From the NCBI RefSeq assembly GCF_910592395.1, contig NC_088325.1, positions 13,208,109 through 13,272,108 on the forward strand: a stretch of DNA of 64,000 nt. Direction: 5' to 3'. The position numbers were made by a program, and so were the translations under genes. This DNA comes from Lineus longissimus (Eukaryota > Nemertea > Pilidiophora > Heteronemertea > Lineidae). This document shows, piece by piece, positions 27,801 through 37,568 of this stretch. The notes below the pieces were generated by a model. It worked only from the letters and a program-made list of their open reading frames with translations, was not told where the DNA came from and did no database searches. The number at the start of each line of letters is the position of its first letter. Position 1 is the first letter of the stretch.

Positions 27801-30056
27801 TGCCGGCCGATGCCAAGGAGGCCAGTCTTCCCATGCCTTATGAATCAAAACCCAGAGTATTTCCTCACATTTTAAAACTCCCCCCTTCTTTGATACTTTC
27901 AGACCCGAAACGTTGGAGTGAGGTACACGTGAACCAGTGGTTGAACTGGGCCGTCAAAGAGTTCAACCTTCAGGGTATCACCATGGAGAACTTCCTCGTC
28001 AAGGGAAGCGAGATGTGCGAACTTCCCAAAGAGGTCTTCCTGACGCTGGCGCCACCTTTTATGGGGGATATTCTTTGGGAACACTTGGATGTGCTTCAGA
28101 AAGGTGCGTAGATTTTCAAAATTGTTTTTCATTTGAATTCACTCTTGGGTGAAACAATATTTCATGTTTAGCATAGATTTGAATCCTGGAGCTCCTGCTT
28201 TTAAAAACCCAGGTTCTTGACTTTGCCACCATTTTCTCTTTTATAACAATAAATTTTAAATTTTCCAGAGGTCGCCCAGGACAGCGCGTCATTATGCAAC
28301 GTACCCAGTGATTTCAGCGATACTCAAGTTGTGATTCCGGAATTCACAAACGACACATTTTATAACGGCAATCAAAACTACATCCCTCCAGATACGAAGC
28401 CACCGGTGACCTGTCCAACTCCACAGCCATATCTTGAAGGTGAGATGGAAGCCTGTCATTTTTTTGATACATAAAAATTTTCTGAGAAAAAAACAACGAA
28501 TTTTACCTATTTTCGCCCAATTTTCAAGTACCTAGTGCCTTGCCAGAACAAGAAAATGGCCCCAATCCCCACAGGCATCCAAGTACTGATTATAACATAA
28601 GTAGATTGCAAATGGCTCCTTATCCCTGGCTAATTACGGGATACACTGGGCTAATTACTGCAATTGGAGCCCAAGTGTAGTAGCAGCCTGACCAAGGTTC
28701 ATTCGTGACAGCAAAAACAGAGATGGTAACTGTGAAATATAACTAAACGTTTTGAATTTTCGTTTTCAGGAAATTATCACATGTCTCCCGATACGATTCC
28801 AAAGTGCGAACCTCTCCAGAACGGTTACGATGAAGTCGATTATCATACGCTATCAGAACAAACTCAGAACGGTTACTACGACAACCAACACTCAGAATTC
28901 TATCCCATAATGCCAGAACAGAAATATCAGCCGCCAAGAAAGATCGAAGGTTTGTACAGACTTGCATTTGGGTTCATTTTGTGGGAAATCCGTACCTTGT
29001 CCGAAGGAACATTATGTGACCCACCACGGCAAAATGAGTCGCATGTCGCACAGAAGATCAGCCTATTATTAAATGACACCAGGACATAATAGAAGAAATT
29101 GATATACTCAGATTTCACAAAAGGCAGACAATAGTGAAATGAACAACCAGTCCATCTCAACATGTCAAGCTCGGAGCGACATGCGGCTCATTTTGCAATT
29201 GCGGGTCACATATTCTGTTCTTCTCCTCATGTTAAAGCCTTTGTAATAGTTGTATCATGGGCCTAGTTGCTCAATAGCACTCTAATACATCCTCTTCCAT
29301 TTCAGCTGGTAATTATTTAGACCCCCACAGCCGTGAACAATACTCCCACCAATATCACATGGTACCGAACATGACCAACGACCACTGGCCTCACCCGGAA
29401 CTCAACGAAAGCTGGTCGAGTACAGATCTCCGTGCAAGCCTGAATGGTTGCTATGGCAACGGAATGCACAATGGCGGCCTTAGCAACGACGCAATGGTTG
29501 CCAACGACACAAAGCCTGTGATACCTGCTGCTCAGCTGGCTGGCTACTCAGGTATGTTCAAAGGTAGTTATGGAATTTTTATTCTTTTATCTCCCACCCC
29601 TCATCGTTCCTTCCTTGCAATTTCTACCATCTTGGATTTTTAGCGCCGCTGATAATCGAAAAATTTTTCTGGTCGAGCCCAGTTTTCTGATGTATTTCAT
29701 TGTCTATTTCAGGGAGTGGTCCAATACAGCTGTGGCAATTTCTCCTCGAGCTTCTCACCGACAAACAATGCCAACATTTCGTCTGCTGGACTGGCGATGG
29801 ATGGGAGTTCAAATTATCCGACCCTGACGAGGTCGCACGGCGTTGGGGCATACGGAAAAACAAGCCGAAAATGAACTACGAAAAACTGAGTCGAGGACTC
29901 CGATATTACTATGACAAAAACATTATACACAAGACGGCGGGAAAACGCTACGTGTATCGATTCGTTTGCGATTTGCAAAGCCTTCTGGGATACACACCGG
30001 AGGACTTGTTCGCAGCTTGTGATCTCACGCCACAGAGCGATAAGGAGGACGAATGA
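21703..30056 (+). CDS. ets1/2: Ets1/2 transcription factor (seven coding exons, 460 aa)
   Basis: Coding exons are 21703-21820, 22094-22216, 27903-28103, 28269-28439, 28770-28949, 29306-29551 and 29713-30056. All junctions are GT-AG and all introns are phase 1, giving 460 codons plus TGA. The protein binds GGAA-core DNA and is a nuclear MAPK-responsive regulator by family knowledge. Visible parts are an IKRE sumoylation-type motif (20-23), a PLTP motif (49-52) matching the ERK target site of vertebrate ETS1, a PNT/SAM domain (about 65-150), a low-complexity Asn/Tyr-rich middle, the segment [11 protein letters not shown] (335-345) equivalent to autoinhibitory helix HI-2, and the ETS domain (about 350-433) followed by LLGYTPEDL. 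Length is close to vertebrate ETS1 (441). An upstream alternative first exon cannot be excluded; Met14 is an alternative start. Orthology to ETS1 and ETS2 jointly is inferred. Confidence 0.97.
22094..22216 (+). CDS. ets1/2: ets1/2 coding exon 2 (ERK site, start of PNT)
   Basis: This exon encodes [15 protein letters not shown] followed by [12 protein letters not shown]. The TP motif and the EQQR-IPK block align with vertebrate ETS1 just before and at the start of the pointed domain. Splice sites are TTGTAG|AT and AAAG|GTAAG. A 5.7-kb intron follows. Confidence 0.92.
22240..22700. repeat. Three imperfect copies of a 130-190 bp unit in ets1/2 intron 2
   Basis: The phrase GGCTAAAAATGTAGGGCCAA recurs at about 22252, 22377 and 22569, each time followed by GAATTAGCTAGAAATGCC. 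The middle copy carries an insertion of the 7-mer AAACTAT repeated five times (about 22427-22460). The array starts about 25 bp after the exon 2 donor. Confidence 0.85.
22701..24994. other. ets1/2 intron 2, unremarkable part
   Basis: I see no exon or strong repeat here apart from a short dyad TGACCCATG / CATGGGTCA at about 23718-23749. A phrase AAAGGGCCAGTCCACC near 24750 looks like the edge of a further small element, but I could not find its other end. Confidence 0.5.
24995..25370. repeat. 23-bp minisatellite, about 16 copies
   Basis: The unit TTCTCAATCATAAACATTTA (plus CAG) repeats with an exact 23-bp period through ets1/2 intron 2. Variants (AATGAT for AATCAT, CATTCACAG for CATTTACAG) cluster in blocks of adjacent copies, the pattern expected from local unit duplication. 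Confidence 0.95.
26187..26370. mobile_element. CAGTGGAACCTC-family inverted-repeat element, copy 2
   Basis: The element runs TACAGTGGAACCTCCC to GAGGTTCTACTGTA inside ets1/2 intron 2. The termini are inverted and flanked by TA, and the interior carries the family phrases TTAAGGACA and GTCCTCAATAGAGAGG. The order of these phrases matches the copy at 143-326. Confidence 0.8.
27208..27650. repeat. Nested inverted repeat just upstream of ets1/2 exon 3
   Basis: GAGGTGTTCTGGCAAAACCA (about 27212-27231) is matched in inverse orientation at about 27627-27646, with arms of roughly 40 bp. Inside lies a second pair, TTTAAAATAAGG (27294) against CCTTATTTTAAA (27401). The pyrimidine-rich tract 27541-27605 sits next to the right arm. 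The structure ends about 250 bp before the exon 3 acceptor. Confidence 0.8.
27903..28103 (+). CDS. ets1/2: ets1/2 coding exon 3 (PNT domain core)
   Basis: This exon encodes [20 protein letters not shown] through [14 protein letters not shown], the core of the pointed/SAM domain used for protein-protein contacts and ERK docking in this family. The acceptor is TTTCAG|AC and the donor AAAG|GTGCGT. Confidence 0.96.
28269..28439 (+). CDS. ets1/2: ets1/2 coding exon 4 (linker)
   Basis: Fifty-seven codons ([11 protein letters not shown] to TPQPYLE) of low-complexity, Pro/Thr/Asn-rich linker between the PNT and ETS domains. No domain is visible. Phase and splice sites (TTCCAG|AG, GAAG|GTGAG) join exons 3 and 5 exactly. 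Confidence 0.92.
28770..28949 (+). CDS. ets1/2: ets1/2 coding exon 5 (linker)
   Basis: Sixty codons rich in Tyr, Asn and Gln. QNGY occurs twice. The exon ends QPPRKIE. The acceptor is TTTCAG|GA and the donor GAAG|GTTTGT. This is a probable transactivation region by position only. Confidence 0.9.
29009..29219. mobile_element. Foldback element in ets1/2 intron 5
   Basis: TGTGACCCACCACGGCAAAA at the left is mirrored by TTTTGCAATTGCGGGTCACA at the right. The inner arms GAGTCGCATGTCGC and GCGACATGCGGCTC also pair, and CAGACAATAGTGAAATGAAC follows in the interior. The architecture and several phrases match the foldback at 40841-41063, so both belong to one family. Confidence 0.75.
29306..29551 (+). 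CDS. ets1/2: ets1/2 coding exon 6 (autoinhibitory segment)
   Basis: Eighty-two codons ending [15 protein letters not shown], which aligns with the HI-2 inhibitory helix directly N-terminal to the ETS domain in vertebrate ETS1. The more N-terminal HI-1 helix sequence is not clearly conserved. The acceptor is TTTCAG|CT and the donor TCAG|GTATG. Confidence 0.94.
29713..30056 (+). CDS. ets1/2: ets1/2 coding exon 7 (ETS DNA-binding domain and stop)
   Basis: This exon encodes [25 protein letters not shown], the recognition helix region [14 protein letters not shown] with both DNA-contacting Arg residues, [12 protein letters not shown], and a C-terminus of [11 protein letters not shown] then TGA. 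One oddity is Ile393 in WGIRKNKPK, where ETS1/ETS2 proteins I know have Lys. Confidence 0.98.
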
Positions 30057-32090
30057 AGTGCATTGTGGGAATGTTGTTTGGTTGCCATGGTTGCGGGATC
30101 AGGTCCAGTTCGGAAGGTTTTTCGCGAAAGTGCCATCTGTTGGTGACGAATGTGATATCGGAGGTGTGTCTTGTAAAGTTGTTAGTTTTTCTGTTGGAGA
30201 TAACGATCTCCGGTTGTCTAGCGTCCTTTGTTAACAGGACGCGCACAATCACTGCCAGTGAAAAACGTGAAGCAAAAAGATTGAAACCGTCTGACTCAGT
30301 GATGCTGTTTTCATCGAAGTCTTTTGGAACAAACAGCCACTTGGAACAAACTTCAGAGAGACATGTCTGAAAAGGGACTGTGTCCATCTCTCAAAGAGGC
30401 ACAATTCTGAAAACGGACTTTGTCCAACTCTCAAAGAGGCACAATTCTGAAAACGGACTTTGTCCAACTCTCAGAGAGGCTTACATTATGTCTGGAATGA
30501 CTCTCAAAGAGGCATTTTGTCTGAGAGAAATATGTCTGAAAAGGGACTTTTTTTAACTCTCAAAGAGGCATATGCCTGAAAAGGGACTCTGCCAGTGAGA
30601 AGTTTGTACAAATTGTAAATATTTCACTATTATCATGATACGCACAAGGAGGTTAAGTCTGCGAGCTGAACTGTTATTTCTGACGATGTATGTTACATCA
30701 TGAACTAAATTTTTGGTTCCAATACCCCATTGGGTATCTTGGGCAATAATTTTTACGCCTGCCATTGTGAAATTTGTCTGCAAATGAACAAAACGTGTTT
30801 ATCCATTTTGAGTGTAGAAGCCATAAAGCGCATTTTAGCTGACTTAAAGGGGCACAATTGGCAGGAGCTATAAGGGGCCTAAATTGGTTATCAGGTGACT
30901 ATAGGCCTAAGGGACTGGGTCGTGTTTGATTCAGCATAATGGATTCCTTGTGCTCGTGTGAATAGTTTCATTGTACTATCACACGAGAGGGACCCCTATT
31001 GGTGACCTTGTGTAACCTAATTTGTCCTACTTGGTTCCTGCCTACATGTACAAGCTCCCTTAAATAATTTAAGTTCTGATAAATTTTCAGCCATGCCTGC
31101 ATTTCTTAAGAATTTTACTGATATTTTTCAACTTGAAGATTTTGAATGCGTTTTATACATATATGGATGTTACAAAACTAAACGGTGCTCTCTTAAAAGT
31201 ATGGATCCATATGATGTACATGTGATACGTGACTCTCCTGCGGCCATTGTGGTCACGAATACTGCTGCATGGAACAAGTTTTTCGTTAAGAATTTGTAAT
31301 TTTGTAACATTTTGTATTTTTGTGAGTGAAAACGTTTTATAAGGGTCAATTAATAGACAGTTAGTGTAAGATATGGGGAGATTCCGGCGCAATATAGGGG
31401 CCTAGCAAACGGCTTTTTTTTAGTTTTTGGGAATATCAATCACCCCAGGCTATTTTATAGTTTTATATAAGGATTTGTGTTATCTGGTATAACACTTGGA
31501 GGGGAGGAAGGTGTTCAACGATTGCATGGTCATCTTAGTTGATTATCTAGGGGGTCACTTGTGCTGTACCGAATGTGCTCTTGATGGGGGGGGGACCGAC
31601 CAAGTATAAAATTCACAATAGGTGTGAGTCTGAACTACTCAATGTTTAGAAATGTTAAAGCACCTAGTTTTTAAGCCCTAAGATGATAAAAGAAATGACT
31701 GAGCCTTCAGCGTCTTGAGTATGGGCACCATTTTGGTTGATGGATTGTGGGACTTGAGAATGTTTATATTAAACCTGAAGAGGTCAGCATAATTCTCGAC
31801 ATTTGGGACCAGACTGGTTGTCCGTGTTAATTGGTATCCTGCTGGAAGGGGACCCGGCTGAACAAAATGGTCTACTTTTACAAGACCCACTGAAATGTTA
31901 AAAAATTGGTGTGTAAAAGTATGGTGCCTTGAAAATTTGGACATAAACAAATCGCTGAGGGAGGGGAAGAAGAAAGGACTTTGTTGAGCAAAACATAAAA
32001 CATGTACCACACTGTTCGTTTTTGTATTGGGTCACAATACTGCTGTACTGTAAAGAGTTTGAATAAATGCAATCCCTGTTTTGTAAATAG
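30057..32090 (+). other. ets1/2: ets1/2 3' UTR
   Basis: After the stop codon there is no further exon. AATAAA at 32062 and again at about 32122 are candidate polyadenylation signals, which would make a UTR of about 2.0 kb. It contains a 40-bp repeat array (30366-30600) and several ATTTA-type AU-rich stretches. The true end needs transcript data. Confidence 0.6.
30366..30600 (+). repeat. 40-bp repeats with CTCTCAAAGAG hairpins in the ets1/2 3' UTR
   Basis: TCTGAAAAGGGACT / TCTGAAAACGGACT starts recur at 30366, 30406 and 30446 (exact 40-bp period), followed by two or three degenerate copies. Each copy contains CTCTCAAAGAG, whose CTCT and AGAG ends can pair. Confidence 0.85.
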
Positions 32091-33003
32091 TCAATTATCT
32101 AAAACAAAATTGTAGATAAAAATAAATCTCTATGTTTTCATTCAGAAATTGTTGTATATGTTGATGCTTATGATAGTGCAAAAGTTTTGTAATTTAGTTA
32201 CTCAAGTTTTTTAGGTTGAATTGTGAATCAGCATTGAAAATGTTTTATGAAATTCGCTCCAGTTAAAAAAAGAATGCCGGGATTATGAAAATAGAAATCT
32301 CCCAGTTGACTTGAAATTCAGTGCTGGTCATTCGATATTGATGTAGGAAAAGTGGGCTCAAAATCATTTCGCCATCAAAACTGGCTTGGGTATATAGATT
32401 TGCCTCTTTTGGGTGCCTTTCATTTAGCGGTGGAATAATACAGTTGACTTCATAAGAAAATGGCATGTAGATGGTTTCAAATTGACCTGTAACATACTCC
32501 CCACAGATTACTGATGGCAACAAAAATGGTTTACTTTCCAATTTTATTTCAAAGTATAATGTATAATGTTCACAAAACAAAGACGTGTTGCTCTGTGACT
32601 CTGCTGGGGGTATTCATACTGTCAACCTTGAAACATTTCCACCGTTTTATTTTCACGATTCACAAAAATAAAAAATTATTAACTTCTATTTTTGCGGAAA
32701 TTTCTCTGGTGGTTTTCTACAAAAAATATTTTTGTGATTTTTTTCATGCAAAAATAAAACGTAAATTTTTTTAGCAGTTTACTCTATGAGAAAACTGTGG
32801 CAAGTGCAACAACCTTGGTTCCCGTTGTTATTCGAGATTATGACTCAAAATTGTTAAAGTCATATTGATATTTTTAACTTGCATATATTCTGATCAGGTA
32901 TATTATTATTATTATTGGATGACAGCAGGTCTTATCTACGGCCGAAGTATTCGTTTATCCTACTGTTCAGGGAATCCCTTGTCTTCGTCAATAGGGAAAT
33001 CTC

Positions 33004-33448
33004 CCCTACGAAACTCTCATCGATTTTTACCATGGTGAACTGCTCTATTTACCATGGTAAACTGTTCTATTTACCATGATAAACTGCTCTATTTACCATA
33101 GTAAACTGCTCTATTTACCATGGTAAACTGCTCTATTTACCACGGTAAACTGCTCTATTTACCACGGTAAACTGCTCTATTTACCACGGTAAACTGCTCT
33201 ATTTACCATGATAAACTGCTCTATTTACCATGGTAAACTGCTCTATTTACCATGGTAAACTGCTCTATTTACCATGGTAATTGACAAGAAATCACCATTG
33301 TGAATTTGGAATGGTGAAGTCATGATTTACCATGGTGAGCGTGGTGAGATAATCTTCACCATGGTAAAGTCAACTTTACCACAGTGAAATCCTATTCACC
33401 ATGATGAATTCAGATATTGCATGAACATTTACCGTGGTAAAATGGTTT
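33004..33448. mobile_element. Small element with CCCTACGAAAC termini and an internal 22-bp palindromic minisatellite
   Basis: CCCTACGAAAC at the left and GTTTCGTAAGGG at the right are inverted termini. Between them about 12 copies of ACTGCTCTATTTACCATGGT (22-bp period, 33027-33280) each carry the dyad TTTACCATGGTAAA, followed by looser ACCATGGTAAA variants. No coding potential. Confidence 0.75.
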
Positions 33449-34090
33449 CGTAAGGGCTGTTGAGGGCGGGCAGGGTGGGTTGTCAACTGATGTACAATTT
33501 AAGAAAAATCTAAGGTCAGCTCCGAGAGGGAGAATGTCGTTTATATTTTGATAGACCCACAAATTGTATCTCCATTTCACACTTTGTCATAAAAGTCTTC
33601 CCAATGGACTCAGTGCGTCCTTTAAGATGCGCACTCAATGCTGAAATATTGTATATCCGTGAAACGCTGTTGAAATCATTTGCGATGAAGAATTGTTGTA
33701 AAAAGGTGATATCTGTGTCTGTGCCAGTATTTTGTGACGTCCTTTACATTATTTCAAACTTGTTAAAGGTGGAGTTTTCTGCATTATCTCCAGACAACCT
33801 CCTTTTATTCATTGGGATCTTTCTCAAATGTTTTTTTAGAAATTTAGTGGTGATTTCTCCTGAACAAATCTGCTATGCAAACTGACACTGAATAAGGGCA
33901 TTTATTTTCGTATTCTGATTGTAATTGTAGGCTGAATGCTTAACATTATTATTGAAAGATAAGCGATTTTACATGTTTCTGCTAGTGCTGGGTGTTCTTA
34001 ACTGAAATGGTCCGGTAAAACCCCCATAAAAAAACAGATCCTGCCAGTTGTTTGTGTTATTTTAAAACAAAATCTACTTACAAATACAAG

Positions 34091-34340
34091 TACAGTGGAC
34101 ACCTCTCTATTAGGGACAACCTCTCTATTAAGGACACTAGCTTTGGTCCCTAATTGGTTGTTTCCATTCAATTTGACCTCTGTAAACAGGACACCTCTCT
34201 ATTAAGGACAGTGCTTGTCCTTAATAGAGAGGTTCTACTGTACTTTCCATTCAATTTGACCTCTCTAATCAGGACACCTCTCTATTAAGGACAGCACTTG
34301 TCAGTCCCGAGGGTGTCCTTAATAGAGAGGTTCTACTGTA
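34091..34340. mobile_element. CAGTGGAACCTC-family element, copy 3, with internal partial duplication
   Basis: The element begins TACAGTGGACACCTCTC and ends GGTTCTACTGTA. An additional internal GGTTCTACTGTA at about 34230 shows that the right part has been duplicated in tandem. Confidence 0.8.
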
Positions 34341-35389
34341 TATAAAGAACCAGCTGACTCCTCCATTTCTTGATGAGTAGGCCTACCTCCTCTGGTAGAT
34401 TGACTAAACTTTGCCGTGTTATGGAATCAGCCTCTGATGATTTTGACGTCACTGGTGGACACTGCTAATGTGATGTTAGAATCGCCAAAGGCAGGATGAC
34501 CCGATTTTAACCCTTTACTTGGAAGTCAGTAGCAGTAGTTTTGAACACCCAGTACTATTTTCTGTAAATATATCTGAAAAAATATCGATTTTCTATAAGA
34601 CATATGCAAATAAATACAAGATGGATCTCAGAGATTTATTGATTGAAACTAATGTATGTTTTATGATTAAGTATAATTATAATGTGTACCAGTGACTGAC
34701 ATTCTGTACAAAATCAGTTGCTGGCTGCAGAAGAAATATTTGTTTAAAGTGAATCAGTGTAATTTTATTAGCTGCCTGTCGATGATTATTAATTGTAGGG
34801 AAAAATTACAGCTTCGATTTGTAAATTTCCGCATTTGAATATTTTTAGCAAAACTAACTTTGCTTATAACCATTATTTTGGTGTTATCATGTGAGGAAAA
34901 TGTCCACCTTGAGTGTTTTTGTGAAAAAAATGCAAATATTTTTAGGGGGGGGGTCTTTAATAGGAACAACATTAGTGTGCATTTTAGTTGATTAAGTTAG
35001 CAAAGATGTGCCAAAATTATTCTAAACTTTGCTCGTTTTGAAAGAAGCAGCATTTTGATTCCATGTCCGAGATTTTAGTGTAGAAATAGTCCTGTTTCAC
35101 TTTCATTATAAGTGCCAGAAATACTGTAAACTCTCTCTTTTTCATTTGGCGCTAGTCTTGATATCACATTTACTGGGAAATTTAGTGGATTATAGCTAAT
35201 TCAATTGAATGAAAACTAGCAGTTACAAAAAAATAGTGTCATGATATTATTATCAAGAATATGTTCCAATGACATATTCAACTCTTGTTCAAATTCCAAG
35301 GTGAAAGAAATTAAAGATATAAATTCATAAAATTTCGTTTCTTGGTTTGTTTCTGCATTCTTTTTGTTAACCCTTTATTATCTACTCAA

Positions 35390-35670
35390 GTGACGTCTGT
35401 GCCAAGCTCATGATTGGGAGGTCTTGGGTTCAACTCACGGAAGGATCACGGCTGTTTGGTCACCAGGTTCTTGACCACGACACTTATGCTTCAAAAGACT
35501 TAAAACTGAGGTCTCTTGTACCTAATGAGCAAGCCAAACACCCCGTCAAAGTTGACAGGTGCCTGTGATGGACTCACCCTCGGGCCTGCCTGCAGCCAAG
35601 GCCTAAGTGACTGGAATAACACCAATTGGTGCCTACCCATAGTGGCATGTAAAAATGCTCATCCCTTAAT
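35390..35670 (+). mobile_element. Probable tRNA-derived SINE
   Basis: A B-box-like TGGGTTCAACTCA lies at about 35426-35438. The downstream body contains ACTGAGGTCTCTTGTACC, similar to the body of the SINE at 38996-39340 (AGCCGTGGTCCCTTGTACCC). The A box is weak, so the 5' part is uncertain. Confidence 0.5.
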
Positions 35671-36144
35671 ATGTCTGTCATGATTCACGCCAAGACGAGG
35701 CAGGAGCTGGCCTCTTGATCCTGAGTCATGGTAGCTCCTGTGTGTGTTTACAGTACCAACATCTGCACTCGAAGCTCAGTCTCAAATATGTCTGGTTGTG
35801 CCATTCCATCCTAAGGGGACATGTGTGATAACTGTCTGAGATATCGATTTCTGATGACCACGATTTGTAACTGGGCAGCGATGTCTCCATTGTCTAAAAT
35901 AAGGCTGATAATCAGATGTCCACAGTTTACCAAATCTGACTCAAAGATTTACCCCTCCACACTAGCAGTCTGATGGCTCAGAGAAGACGTCTGTCATGAT
36001 GGCTTACAGAAGATGTCTATTGTGTAATTGGGCCTACTTAATGATCACCTCTGTTATCTCATAGGTCTAGAGGCCTATAAAAGGCAATGTGGTCCTTTTC
36101 AAGGCCCATTCATCCATCAGACCTAGCCACAAAGACGACAGGAA

Positions 36145-36770
36145 CACTGTTACAGAGACCACATATAGTCTACAAGGTAATGTAACCATCAACTGTTTGA
36201 TTGTGGCATTTTTCCTAGTTCCTTGTGAGCCTCTGAGTTGCAGGCCACACACAAAGTGAGCTTTTGGTCAGCTTATTGGTGTTCCCATTGGTTGCAACCG
36301 GGAATTAGCAATGGAAAGAATGAAGAATGCCACAAGGAACCGAGATACACAGTCTGGCTCCATCCAGCTTGAAGACTGACCTTGCATGGTCGAGGTGTGG
36401 GAGTCCTCCTAACACACGGGTAAGTTGAATCCTATTGCCCCCAGATTTAACAAACTGTTACAGAGACCACATATAGTCTACAAGGTAATGCAACCGTAAA
36501 CTGTTTGATTGTGGCATTTTTCCTAGTTCCTTGTGAGCCTGTGAGCTGCAGGCCACTCACAAACTGAGCTTTTGGTCGGCTTATTGGATATTCCCATTGG
36601 TTGCACCCGGGAACAAGCAATGGAAAGAATGAAGAATGCCACAAGGAACCGAGATATTCAGACTAGCTCCATCCAACAAGGGCTTGAAGACTGACCTTGC
36701 ATGGCCGGGGTGCGGGAGTCCTCCTGACACATGGGTAAGTTGAATCCTATTTCTCCCAGATTTAACAAAA
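36145..36770. repeat. 309-bp tandem duplication
   Basis: ACTGTTACAGAGACCACATA occurs at 36145 and 36454. The two copies run in parallel for their full length with scattered substitutions and a small insertion in the second. Frames on the minus strand are shared by the copies but show no known domain. Confidence 0.9.
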
Positions 36771-37059
36771 GAGACATGCTTCACTGCAAAACCAGGCACA
36801 TGTTGCTCTAAGCGTGGCAGGCTGAGACAGTCTGGTTGTTCATTTCACTGTTGTCTGTCGTTTGTGAAATCCGAGTACATCAATTGAGTACTTATTCCTG
36901 TTGTCATTTGAAGCTCATCTTCAGTGAGACATGCACCTGATTTTGCTGCGATGGGTCACATGTATTATTCTTACAATACTTGTGCTTTCATCAGTTGCTT
37001 TGCATAAGTTGGCTGGCATGTGAATCCAAGATTTCGTGTGTATGTACTAAATGGTGTAT

Positions 37060-37345
37060 CGCCATTTCGCCTACAATCATTTCGCCTACAGCCATTTCGC
37101 CTACAATCATTTCGCCTACAGCCATTTTGCCTACAATCATTTCGCCTACAGCCCTTTTGCCTACAATCATTTCACCTACAGCCATTTCGCCTACAATCAT
37201 TTCGCCTACAGCCATTTTGCCTACAATCATTTCGCCTACAGCCATTTTGCCTACAATCATTTCGCCTACAGCCGTTTTGCCTACAATCATTTCGCCTACA
37301 GCCATTTCGCCTACAGCCATTTCGCCTATTACACATTTCGCCTAC
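37060..37345. repeat. 15/30-bp minisatellite (CGCCTACAATCATTT)
   Basis: A 15-bp unit CGCCTACARYCATTT repeats about 18 times, with alternation of CAATCATTT and CAGCCATTT giving a 30-bp higher order. The period divides by three, so several frames on both strands are open for more than 100 codons. These are not genes. Confidence 0.95.
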
Positions 37346-37444
37346 TAGCCATTGCGCCTACTTGTCAATTCGCCTACTAGCCATTTCGTGTTCAATCATA
37401 CTATTGTTAGCAGTTCACTAGTGCGGTTGAGCACCAATCGAGGA

Positions 37445-37568
37445 AATGGGTGATATGAATAAAGAGAAGTAAATGCTTTTATCTAAAACTCCATGTACAT
37501 TTACACTTGGCCTTTCTGTACAAAATTGAAGTAAAAGCATTTGCTAGCCTTTATTCATATCAGCCATT
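37445..37568. mobile_element. Palindromic MITE, AAAGACTAGCAAATGC family, copy 1
   Basis: The left TIR (GGTGATATGAATAAAGAGAA) and right TIR (TTTATTCATATCAGCCATT) are inverted copies, and the centre carries TGTACATTTACAC. Other copies lie at 42165-42290, 47847-48161, 59523-59630 and 62771-62895. No coding capacity. Confidence 0.88.

Larger units (their letters stand above)
32091..35389. other. Intergenic stretch downstream of ets1/2
   Basis: No gene is supportable. An open frame of 93 codons at 33604-33885 has no recognisable domain. Contents are the elements at 33004-33448 and 34091-34340 plus AT-rich sequence. Confidence 0.55.

Noticed and set aside
27800-27902. Upstream extension of the PNT exon frame to an ATG at 27800
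   Set aside because: Exon 2 (22094-22216) joins exactly in phase to 27903 and supplies the conserved family sequence. The upstream stretch has no family similarity, and a good acceptor lies at 27902.
28950-29089. Read-through of the Ets1/2 exon 5 frame past 28949
   Set aside because: The extension runs into intron and the foldback element. Splicing at 28949 to 29306 restores the conserved protein.
36980-37421. Four overlapping open frames of over 100 codons on both strands
   Set aside because: All are produced by the 15/30-bp minisatellite, whose period is a multiple of three. No codon bias, start context or splice sites support a gene.
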